Shown one piece after another: positions 1-6,180 of a stretch of DNA of 6,180 nt. The DNA is from an uncultured Sediminibacterium sp. (lineage in GTDB: Bacteria; Bacteroidota; Bacteroidia; Chitinophagales; Chitinophagaceae), in the NCBI GenBank assembly GCA_937907555.1, contig CALEST010000131.1, forward strand, positions 1 to 6,180. The letters run 5' to 3'. Below the pieces are notes generated by a model. That model was not told where the DNA came from, made no database searches, and worked only from the letters and a program-made list of their open reading frames with translations. Made by a program: the position numbers and the translations under genes. Positions within the stretch are counted from its first letter, which is position 1, and each line of letters opens with the position of its first letter.

Positions 1-3000
1 TTAATAAGGATGGCAAAATCGATTTGTTTTTTGCCGCCAATCAAAACGGTAACCGGATTTTTCTGAACAAAGGGTTAATGAAATTCAAAGACGTTACAAC
101 TGCAGCACAGATACCCAATGATGGTGCCTGGAGTACAGGGGTGTCGGTGGTGGATATTAATAACGATGGCTTGCTCGATATTTATGTGTGCAGGGTGGGC
201 AATTACAAAGTATTGAAAGGAAAGAATCAATTACTGGTTTGCACGGGAATAACCAAAGATGGCATACCACAATACAAAGACCAGGCAGCCGAATACGGAC
301 TGGACTTTTCGGGCTTTAGCACACAGGCCGCATTTTTAGATTACGACGGAGACGGAGACCTGGATGTATTTTTACTGAACCATTCTGTTAATCACGACGG
401 GAACTATGCACCCCGTAAGAATTTTGAAAATACATTTGATGCATTGGCGGGTCAGAAATTTTATCGCAACGATACGCAGAAAAACGAAGCAGGTATAGTA
501 ACCGTAAAATTTACGGATATAACTACCACGGTTGGAATCAACGGATCTAAAATTGGTTACGGATTAGGCGTAGCTGTTTCAGACATCAATGTAGATGGAT
601 GGCCGGATATATATGTAGGCAATGATTTTCATGAAAATGATTATCTCTATATCAATAACCAGAAAGGGGGATTTGAAGAGAAAGGCAGGGAAGCCATGAT
701 GCATACCAGTCAGTTCTCCATGGGCGTAGACGTGGCAGATGCCAACAACGACGGACTTCCCGACATCGTTTCCATGGACATGTTGCCGTATGAATCGTAT
801 ATGCTCAGAAGATCATTGTCCGAAGACGACTACAATATTTTCCAAAACAAACTGGCATTCGGTTACACGCATCAATATGCCAGAAATAATTTGCAATACA
901 ATCGTGGCAATGGCCAATTCAGTGAAGTAGGTCAGTATGCAGGCATTCATGCCACAGACTGGAGCTGGGCTTCCTTGTGGATGGATTTTAACAATGATGG
1001 AAAGAAAGACCTTTTTGTTTCGAACGGGATACCCAAGCGAATGAACGATATTGATTATATCAATTTTGTATCCGGTGAAGCCTTACAGGAAAAGCTAAAA
1101 AGCAATAGTTTAGAAAGCAAGGATTTAACCTTGATTAATCAGTTCCCTGAAATTAAAATCCCCAATCAGTTTTTTCAGAACCAGGGTGAATTCAGTTTTA
1201 ATAATATAACCCAGGCTATTGAAAAAAATCCCAACAGCTTTTCCAACGGAGCAGTGTATGCCGACTTAGACAACGACGGAGATTTGGACATTGTAGTAAA
1301 CAATATCAATGATCCGGTTTTAATTTATGAGAACAATACCAATCAGCTCAAAAAGGTTCAACCCAATTATGCAACAATCAGTTTAACGGGGAGTCCGGAA
1401 AATACTATGGCAGTAGGAGCAAAGCTGATGATCTATGCAAAGGACGCGCTATACACTTATGAGAACTATCCCGTGCATGGCTTTTTATCGAGTATGCAAA
1501 TTCCGATGCATATTGGGTTAGATAATATTCAACCAGACTCTGCCATTCTTATCTGGCCCGATCAAACTTATCAGCGCTTAACAATAAAGTCAGGACAAAA
1601 CAGCTCAATTCGTTATCAGCAAGGTCTGCCTAAATTTGATTATCAGGAGCATGCCCTTCAGTTATCTAATTTGAATCAACAGGGAAATTTTAAAGAGAGC
1701 TCCATTTCTAATAAGCCAGTATTGGCTGATGTAACTGCAGCCACACAATTAAACTATCAGCACAAAGAAAATCCATTCAATGAATTCGACAGAGAACCCC
1801 TGATTCCACATATGACATCAGCAGAGGGTCCGGCATTGGCCATTGCCGATATCAATGGAGATGGACTGGACGATGTATTTGTAGGAGCTTCCAAAACTCA
1901 GCACAATGCAGTGTTTGTTCAACAGGCAGGCGGAACTTTTAAACCATTGCCACAGCCGGCCTTACTGCTCGATTCCATGTGGGAAAATGCAGATGCAGTC
2001 TGGGCAGATGTAAATAAGGACGGCCATAAAGATTTAATCATTGCCAGCGGCGGAAATGAATACTATGGGGAAGATCAGCATTTATTGCCCCTGTTATACC
2101 TGAATAACGGAAAAGGAATATTGTCCAGAAAAGCGGATGCTTTCTCTGGTATATATACTACTCAGAGCCGAATTCTTGCAGAAGATTTTAATGGAGATGG
2201 AAATATAGATCTGTTAATAACAGGTAGGGTAGAACCCTGGAAATATGGTATTGCTCCCCGAACGTATTTGTTGGAGAACGATGGAAATGGAAATTTCAAA
2301 GACCAGACCCTAAAGTATACCAAAGACTTGTTGAATCCGGGTATGATTACCGATGCCCTATTGGCCGACATTAATCAGGATGGCAAAAAAGATATTTTGA
2401 TCTGTTCTTTATGGGGAACAGTAGATGCTTTTATCCGAAAGGGCAATCAGTTTGTAAAGCAGACCTTGTTGAATCAGAAAGGATGGTGGCAATCCATTAC
2501 GTTGATGGATATTGACAATGACGGAGACCAGGATATACTGGCAGGGAACTTTGGATTGAACAGTCGCCTGAAAGCGAGTGAAGCGGAACCTGTTCGCATG
2601 TACCTGAACGATTACGACAATAACGGAAGAATGGAGCAGGTGATTACTTATTATTTGCAGGGAAAGGAAATGCCTTTTGCCAGTAAAATACAATTGGAAA
2701 AATCATTGCCTGTTTTAAAGAAGCAGTTTTTATACGCGGAAGATTTTGCCAAAGCTTCTTTAAATGAACTCTTTGGAAAAGAAAAACTGGCAGCCGCTAC
2801 AAAACTGGAAGCGACACAAATGGCGAGTATGGTAATGGTAAACGAGGGCAAAGGAAAATACAGTGCCAAACCATTGCCTGCTGCGGCACAGTTCAGTAAT
2901 ATTCGTGCTGTGGTGCCCATCACCAACGGGGCTTTGTTGCTTGGTAATTTTGGTTACAACAACATTGAAATTGGCAGACAGGATGCGAATTTCGGCACTT

Positions 3001-3212
3001 TATTGAAGGTTGAACAATCTGGAATGGCAACAGAAAAACAAAACAAACAATCTCAACAGCCCTTTCCGCAATTCACAGCCATGCAATTACCCGGACTGAT
3101 CATCAAGGGGGAAGTAAGAAGAGCAATGCCCATTCTTATTGGCAAAGAAGTTTGTTATGTACTTGCGAAGAACAATGGTGCTTTACAAATTATTGAAACA
3201 CCGGATAATTAA
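1..3212 (+). CDS. VCBS/FG-GAP repeat protein with ASPIC/UnbV domain (5'-partial)
   Basis: This is the C-terminal 1069 residues of a large, probably exported, calcium-binding beta-propeller protein. The frame stays open to the left edge: the codons before the TTG at 24 read NKDGKID, the end of a calcium-loop motif, so the real start lies upstream. In related proteins, as I recall them, this first motif lies roughly 60-100 residues from the N-terminus, so the missing part should be short and include a signal or lipoprotein peptide. Counting from the codon at base 3, DxNxDGxxD-type loops lie near residues 1, 51, 113, 194, 246, 328 and 421. An ASPIC/UnbV domain follows at about 459-527 (bases 1377-1583, ending IWPDQTYQRL). 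More loops lie near 616, 669, 728, 789 and 836, with a degenerate one (DYDNNGRME) at 870. The C-terminal part has the family-like signature GNFGYNN...GRQDANFG at about 980-998. FG-GAP/VCBS repeats build integrin-alpha-like propellers; the ligand here is unknown. The 3' end overlaps the convergent minus-strand gene by 23 bp. Confidence 0.93.
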   Translation, partial: NKDGKIDLFFAANQNGNRIFLNKGLMKFKDVTTAAQIPNDGAWSTGVSVVDINNDGLLDIYVCRVGNYKVLKGKNQLLVCTGITKDGIPQYKDQAAEYGLDFSGFSTQAAFLDYDGDGDLDVFLLNHSVNHDGNYAPRKNFENTFDALAGQKFYRNDTQKNEAGIVTVKFTDITTTVGINGSKIGYGLGVAVSDINVDGWPDIYVGNDFHENDYLYINNQKGGFEEKGREAMMHTSQFSMGVDVADANNDGLPDIVSMDMLPYESYMLRRSLSEDDYNIFQNKLAFGYTHQYARNNLQYNRGNGQFSEVGQYAGIHATDWSWASLWMDFNNDGKKDLFVSNGIPKRMNDIDYINFVSGEALQEKLKSNSLESKDLTLINQFPEIKIPNQFFQNQGEFSFNNITQAIEKNPNSFSNGAVYADLDNDGDLDIVVNNINDPVLIYENNTNQLKKVQPNYATISLTGSPENTMAVGAKLMIYAKDALYTYENYPVHGFLSSMQIPMHIGLDNIQPDSAILIWPDQTYQRLTIKSGQNSSIRYQQGLPKFDYQEHALQLSNLNQQGNFKESSISNKPVLADVTAATQLNYQHKENPFNEFDREPLIPHMTSAEGPALAIADINGDGLDDVFVGASKTQHNAVFVQQAGGTFKPLPQPALLLDSMWENADAVWADVNKDGHKDLIIASGGNEYYGEDQHLLPLLYLNNGKGILSRKADAFSGIYTTQSRILAEDFNGDGNIDLLITGRVEPWKYGIAPRTYLLENDGNGNFKDQTLKYTKDLLNPGMITDALLADINQDGKKDILICSLWGTVDAFIRKGNQFVKQTLLNQKGWWQSITLMDIDNDGDQDILAGNFGLNSRLKASEAEPVRMYLNDYDNNGRMEQVITYYLQGKEMPFASKIQLEKSLPVLKKQFLYAEDFAKASLNELFGKEKLAAATKLEATQMASMVMVNEGKGKYSAKPLPAAAQFSNIRAVVPITNGALLLGNFGYNNIEIGRQDANFGTLLKVEQSGMATEKQNKQSQQPFPQFTAMQLPGLIIKGEVRRAMPILIGKEVCYVLAKNNGALQIIETPDN

Positions 3213-4116
3213 TGGTGGTTCTCCATTTGGTGCTGTCCCTGATGGTTCTTCTGTTGGTAATTAATCTCTCAAAAGATATGGCAGGACTAACTTTACGATG
3301 GTCTTGCACATAATTCTTAACGGCTTCGTTGTATTTTTGAATGACTGTTTTATCTCCGGTTACTTCACATACCACCACATTGCCCAGCATCATGTTTTTT
3401 AACATGAACTTTCCGCTAGAAGGAATATCCCTTTCTGTGGGAACAGCAACCATGGCAGTATAGCTGGAAGAATCTTCTTTGAAAACATTCAGAATAGGGT
3501 AGTTCACAATTTTTACTTCAACACCAGCAATGAATTCATTTACTTCATCAATCAGGGCGTAAATCTCATCGGTACTTGGTTCGTGATCATAAGTCTGTTT
3601 GGCAGAAACATAGGAAGAGTTAGGCACTTTCTGCATTTCAATAGGATAGCCGTAAACCTTGGACACATCTGAAAAATAATCCTGAATCTGATACAACAAT
3701 CTTTTGCTATCGTCTTCCGCACTGTTCAGCTGAAGAAATTGCTTGAAGCGCAGGAATGGGTTGTTGGATAGTTTCATTACCGTATTCAGGGTAAAGCTGG
3801 TTTTGGCATTATAGTCTGCAATAAAACTGAAATCAAGGGACACTTCCATCCCATCATTGATGATAGTGGCTTTAAATCCGTTCATCAACACTTTGTGAAT
3901 GGTAATAGGATTATCGTAGTAATTATAAGTGGAGTCATTTACTTTTTTGCCGGGGAACCATTTGGCCCATTCCTGGGAATTCGTCATTACCCGGGTTATT
4001 GCATCCACTGGCATCGCAACTGAAACGGTTTCCGTAGTGGGTTTCTGGGAAGGAAGCAGGTAAGATGCACCAATAAAAAACAATACCGGGACTAATACGT
4101 ACAATCCTTTTTTCAT
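3190..4116 (-). CDS. Membrane-anchored SRPBCC (START-like) protein with C-terminal GyrI-like domain
   Basis: The 308-residue protein begins MKKGLYVLVPVLFFIGASYL, an uncleaved-looking signal anchor at about residues 5-22. Residues 27-150 resemble a SRPBCC/polyketide-cyclase-like fold: a beta strand (TVSVAMPVDAITRVM) is followed by the typical W-x-x-WFPG segment (W50, W53, F54). Residues 155-308 look like a GyrI-like/effector-binding domain, ending in the family-like pattern FE...D(S)TKWRTTINYPV (E283, W298, P305). Such domains bind small hydrophobic or cationic ligands, and some family members are hydrolases. There is no DNA-binding domain, so this is not a classical BmrR-type regulator. The ATG at 4116 is chosen because the signal anchor follows at once. 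The ribosome binding site is weak, as is common in Bacteroidota. The gene is transcribed away from the haloperoxidase pair, and its last 23 bp overlap the VCBS gene. A role as ligand sensor or sequestering protein is speculation; the domain call is fairly secure. Confidence 0.85.
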   Translation of the reverse strand: MKKGLYVLVPVLFFIGASYLLPSQKPTTETVSVAMPVDAITRVMTNSQEWAKWFPGKKVNDSTYNYYDNPITIHKVLMNGFKATIINDGMEVSLDFSFIADYNAKTSFTLNTVMKLSNNPFLRFKQFLQLNSAEDDSKRLLYQIQDYFSDVSKVYGYPIEMQKVPNSSYVSAKQTYDHEPSTDEIYALIDEVNEFIAGVEVKIVNYPILNVFKEDSSSYTAMVAVPTERDIPSSGKFMLKNMMLGNVVVCEVTGDKTVIQKYNEAVKNYVQDHRKVSPAISFERLITNRRTIRDSTKWRTTINYPVFQ

Positions 4117-4143
4117 ATCCGTGCTGTCGTTTAAATGAGTATA

Positions 4144-4175
4144 AAAAATTAAAATTAAATCTTTTGCATTGCAAA
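4144..4175 (-). promoter_or_regulatory. Putative Bacteroidota-type promoter for the SRPBCC/GyrI-like gene
   Basis: On the minus strand TTTG (4175-4172) is followed after 20 bp by TAATTTTT (4151-4144), a TAnnTTTG-like -7 box with one mismatch. Transcription would begin near 4137-4140, leaving a leader of a little over 20 nt before the ATG at 4116. A second -7-like match, TAATTTTA at 4157-4150, is too close to the TTTG. Runs of A and T make this call tentative. Confidence 0.4.
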
Positions 4176-4176
4176 A
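4162..4176. repeat. Perfect 15-bp palindrome in the divergent promoter region
   Basis: The sequence TTTTGCATTGCAAAA is a perfect inverted repeat with 7-bp arms and one central base. It sits midway in the 81-bp gap between the divergent genes starting at 4116 and 4198. Each arm contains TTTG on its own strand, which matches the Bacteroidota -33 element, so a protein bound here could cover both promoters at once. It could be an operator for a dimeric regulator, or simply two back-to-back -33 elements in AT-rich DNA. No binding protein can be named. Confidence 0.5.
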
Positions 4177-4192
4177 ATAAATACTATTTTTA
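4163..4192 (+). promoter_or_regulatory. Putative Bacteroidota-type promoter for the 4198-6134 gene pair
   Basis: A TTTG at 4163-4166 and TATTTTTA at 4185-4192 are separated by 18 bp. They resemble the -33 (TTTG) and -7 (TAnnTTTG) elements of the Bacteroidota primary sigma factor, with one mismatch at the last base of the -7 box. Transcription would begin at about 4196-4199, on or next to the TTG start codon. The region is AT-rich, so a chance match is possible. Confidence 0.45.
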
Positions 4193-4197
4193 GGGAG

Positions 4198-4752
4198 TTG
4201 AAAAAGGGTTTAACCATACTGTCCCTGTGTTTGCTGCTCTTTAGCTGGGGGGGCTACAACCTTCTTTTGAGCTTCCTTGAAAACAGGTCAGACAGGCAAT
4301 TCCAGGCCAGCCTTTATCAGGATCAATACGATGAAGCCAATCTGATACACCTGAAAGTAGCCGCCAGTACCCCTTACGGTCCCAATAGCGAGGAATTTGA
4401 AAGTGCTAGCGGTGATGTTGAAATCAACGGAATAACCTATCATTTTGTTAAACGTCGTTTCTTTAAAGACTCATTGGAATTATTGGCCGTTCCCAATATT
4501 GAAAAAATCGGATTAAGAAATGCCAGAGATCAGTTTATGAACCTGGCTGCTAATTTTAACAGCACTTCTCAAAAAGAATCTTCTACTAATCAGCATATAG
4601 TACTAAAGTTCTCATTGTCAGACTTCACGGGTGACCATTGCTTTACCTGGCAGTTTCGTAATGGAGACATGTCGAGGGAGTTGATGATTGAAAACCCATT
4701 GGTACGCACTTCTGATTACGCAAACGCATTGGAAAGACCACCGCAAGCCTGA
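4198..4752 (+). CDS. Conserved membrane-anchored protein of unknown function (184 aa, TTG start)
   Basis: The product starts (M)KKG and has a hydrophobic stretch at about residues 6-26, so it is likely a type II-like anchored or secreted protein with residues 27-184 outside the cytoplasm. The TTG at 4198 is the only sensible start: the frame closes upstream at the TAA at 4156-4158, no ATG comes before residue 114, and the charged-then-hydrophobic N-terminus follows immediately. The body has no recognised enzymatic motif. It contains a segment I recall from Bacteroidota proteins often found near TonB-dependent receptor genes: EFESASGDVEINGITYHFVK (residues 66-85), then KDSLELLAVPN (90-100), and a C-terminal ERPPQA where relatives tend to end in QPPE. 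That resemblance is from memory and the family has no assigned role. It probably forms a two-gene unit with the haloperoxidase 53 bp downstream. It has only two cysteines (C11 in the anchor and C148), so it is not a redox or heme protein by composition. Confidence 0.82.
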   Translation: MKKGLTILSLCLLLFSWGGYNLLLSFLENRSDRQFQASLYQDQYDEANLIHLKVAASTPYGPNSEEFESASGDVEINGITYHFVKRRFFKDSLELLAVPNIEKIGLRNARDQFMNLAANFNSTSQKESSTNQHIVLKFSLSDFTGDHCFTWQFRNGDMSRELMIENPLVRTSDYANALERPPQA

Positions 4753-4805
4753 TGCTGGCATATTAAGCATTGTATATTTCCTTCATTTTTATAATTGAAC
4801 TGTTT

Positions 4806-6134
4806 ATGTTGAAGCGCTTCGCGGTGCTGGGCATATTTGTAATTGCCCTTCAGGCCTGTAGTACGAATACCGAGTATAAAACTTTTTTACACGATCCACT
4901 TTTATATAGCCATACAGTCCATGAACTGAATACGGTTGTGATGGGAAATAATTTCCCACCAATGGTTGCTGCAAGAAACTATGCCTATGCTGCTATTGCG
5001 GCATACGAAGTGATGGCAGCGGCTAATCCGCAAAAGTACGAGTCACTGGGCGGACAGTTAAATGGATTATCGCCATTGCAGTTGCCCGCAATTCAACCGG
5101 ATGCAGACTGGCACCTGGCAGCACTATTGTCTTATATGAAAGTAGGAGAGTCGGTAACTTTTCCAGAAGGGAGCATGAGAGCCTACGAAGACAGTATTTT
5201 AACAGTAGCGCGTAAAAAAGGCTTATCCAAAAAAGTAGAAGCGGCTTCCAGGGAATTTGCAGACAGTGTTAGCGCAGCTATCATACGCTGGAGTAAAAAA
5301 GACAATTATCTGGAAACCAGAGGTGCCGAAAAATATACGGTAACCGATGAGCCGGGCAGATGGGTACCAACCCCTCCTATGTATGCAACTGCAGCGGAGC
5401 CGCATTGGATGGAAATCAGGACCATGGCCATTGACAGTGCCAGTATTTTTGAGCCTGCTCCTCCACCCACTTTCAATATAAAAGACAAGAACAGCAAATA
5501 TTATCAGGAAGTAATGGCTATCAAAAATGCGGTTGATAGTTTAACGCCTGAACAAAAGCATATTGCCGAGTTCTGGGACGACAATCCATTCAAAATGAAT
5601 GTTACAGGGCATGTAATGTTTGGCAGTAAAAAATTCTCCCCCTCTGGTCACTGGATGGGTGTGGTAGGTATTGCAGCCAAGCAGGCCAAGTCTGATTATC
5701 CTGAAACCATTTATGCAACGGCTAAAACCGCTATAGCGCTATTTGATGCGTTTATACAATGCTGGTATGTAAAATACAAATACAATACCGTGCGTCCGGA
5801 AACTGTTATCAATCAATATATCGATATTAATTGGAGACCTTATTTGCAAACACCTGCATTCCCTGAATATACTTGTGGACACTCCACCATTTCTTCTGCA
5901 GCCGCAGAAGCATTAACCAGTGTTTACGGGGATAATTTTGCCTATACCGATTCAACCGAATTGGAATTTGGCATTGCCAACAGGAGCTTCAAATCATTCC
6001 GACACGCGGCCGAAGAAAACAACTGGGCTCGCTTTTACGGTGGATTGCATTTTCACAATTCCTGTATCATCAGTACCGACATTGGTCAGAAAGTTGGGCA
6101 GCACGTTGCTACCAAACTGAAGATGAAAAAGTAA
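4806..6134 (+). CDS. Vanadium-dependent haloperoxidase / PAP2-superfamily lipoprotein
   Basis: This 442-residue protein belongs to the vanadium haloperoxidase/PAP2 acid phosphatase superfamily. Known members use vanadate to oxidise halides with hydrogen peroxide or, with phosphate in the same site, act as phosphatases. The ATG at 4806 gives a lipoprotein signal, MLKRFAVLGIFVIALQAC, with lipid-acceptor Cys18; the in-frame TTG at 4770 would add 12 residues and is less likely. The N-terminal helical domain shows PPMVAARNYAYAAIAAYE (51-68). The active site reads K323-x6-R330-P331 (motif 1), FPEYTCGHS with H359 (motif 2) and ARFYGGLH with R409, G413 and H415 (motif 3). H415 would bind vanadate and H359 would be the acid-base residue. 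Motif 2 normally has Ser where Cys357 stands, and motif 3 has Ala408 where Ser is usual. The protein is likely anchored to the outer or inner membrane; no acidic export signal follows Cys18. It is probably co-transcribed with the gene 53 bp upstream. Halide preference, and peroxidase versus phosphatase activity, cannot be read from the sequence. Confidence 0.92.
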   Translation: MLKRFAVLGIFVIALQACSTNTEYKTFLHDPLLYSHTVHELNTVVMGNNFPPMVAARNYAYAAIAAYEVMAAANPQKYESLGGQLNGLSPLQLPAIQPDADWHLAALLSYMKVGESVTFPEGSMRAYEDSILTVARKKGLSKKVEAASREFADSVSAAIIRWSKKDNYLETRGAEKYTVTDEPGRWVPTPPMYATAAEPHWMEIRTMAIDSASIFEPAPPPTFNIKDKNSKYYQEVMAIKNAVDSLTPEQKHIAEFWDDNPFKMNVTGHVMFGSKKFSPSGHWMGVVGIAAKQAKSDYPETIYATAKTAIALFDAFIQCWYVKYKYNTVRPETVINQYIDINWRPYLQTPAFPEYTCGHSTISSAAAEALTSVYGDNFAYTDSTELEFGIANRSFKSFRHAAEENNWARFYGGLHFHNSCIISTDIGQKVGQHVATKLKMKK

Positions 6135-6168
6135 GCTTCATTTATTTATTTCTTAACAGAAATCATTT

Positions 6169-6180
6169 ATGAATTACATA
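6169..6180 (+). CDS. Possible start of the next gene (only four codons visible)
   Basis: An ATG at 6169, 34 bp after the haloperoxidase stop codon, reads MNYI to the window edge without a stop. Spacing and strand fit a third gene in the same transcription unit. No clear ribosome binding site is visible, and four codons do not allow any product to be named. Confidence 0.3.

Noticed and set aside
24..26. TTG at 24 as the start of the VCBS gene
   Set aside because: The frame is open to the window edge, and the seven codons before it complete a calcium-loop motif (NKDGKID). The gene runs in from the left.
347..358. Tandem GACGGA hexamer as a DNA repeat
   Set aside because: It is only two copies and is explained by the DGDGD part of a calcium-loop motif.
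2409..2926. Minus-strand open frames inside the VCBS gene (2409-2693 and 2651-2926)
   Set aside because: They lie opposite a clearly conserved protein, have no recognisable domain and no promoter or ribosome binding site; they are antisense shadows.
3211..3227. Hairpin AATGG ... CCATT just after the VCBS stop as a terminator
   Set aside because: The 5-bp stem has no T-run after it and lies inside the minus-strand coding region.
3935..4174. Minus-strand open frame of 79 codons overlapping the start of the SRPBCC/GyrI-like gene
   Set aside because: It is out of frame with a gene that has a convincing signal anchor and domains, and it would begin inside the palindrome. No protein features are visible.
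4770..4797. Separate promoter for the haloperoxidase (TTG at 4770 and TATAATTG at 4790-4797)
   Set aside because: The spacer is only 17 bp, both boxes are imperfect and the DNA is AT-rich. Co-transcription from the promoter before 4198 is simpler, though an internal promoter is not excluded.
4770..4805. TTG at 4770 as the haloperoxidase start
   Set aside because: It adds 12 residues before a well-formed lipoprotein signal that starts at the ATG at 4806, and would move the lipobox Cys from residue 18 to 30.
6118..6150. Terminator after the haloperoxidase (TGAAG ... CTTCA followed by a T-rich run)
   Set aside because: The stem is only 5 bp with a 13-nt loop and the T-rich stretch is interrupted by A. 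It is too weak to call, and a possible gene on the same strand follows closely.

Overview
The window looks like a piece of a Bacteroidota chromosome, probably a Chitinophagaceae-like or related environmental lineage. The evidence is a large VCBS/FG-GAP repeat protein with a central ASPIC/UnbV domain, a PAP2-type vanadium haloperoxidase lipoprotein, a short membrane protein of a type I associate with Bacteroidota, weak Shine-Dalgarno signals, and promoter-like TTTG ... TAnnTTT(G/A) elements instead of sigma-70 boxes. The genus assignment is inference only.

Layout. Bases 1-3212 (+) hold the last 1069 residues of a VCBS/FG-GAP protein whose start lies left of the window. The reading frame is open to the first base, so the TTG at 24 is not a real start. 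It meets, tail to tail, a minus-strand gene (4116 to 3190) for a membrane-anchored SRPBCC plus GyrI-like protein; the two coding regions overlap by 23 bp. The 81-bp gap 4117-4197 is an AT-rich divergent promoter region. It is centred on a perfect 15-bp palindrome (4162-4176) that carries a TTTG -33-like element on each strand. Rightwards from it run a 184-residue membrane-anchored protein of unknown function (4198-4752, TTG start) and, 53 bp later, a vanadium-dependent haloperoxidase/PAP2-family lipoprotein (4806-6134). An ATG at 6169 may open the next gene.

How the genes may work together. From general knowledge, ASPIC/VCBS proteins and vanadium haloperoxidases are often neighbours in Bacteroidota, and both here look like cell-envelope proteins. 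The propeller protein is probably a calcium-stabilised surface or periplasmic binding protein, and the haloperoxidase a vanadate-dependent oxidase or phosphatase-like enzyme. The SRPBCC/GyrI protein has a possible small-molecule-binding domain and shares a promoter region with the other two genes. No substrate can be named from the sequence. The most unusual details are a Ser-to-Cys change in the second vanadate-site motif of the haloperoxidase, the shared palindrome in the divergent promoter, and a TTG start almost on top of the predicted transcription start. No RNA genes, CRISPR arrays, insertion sequences or other mobile elements were seen.
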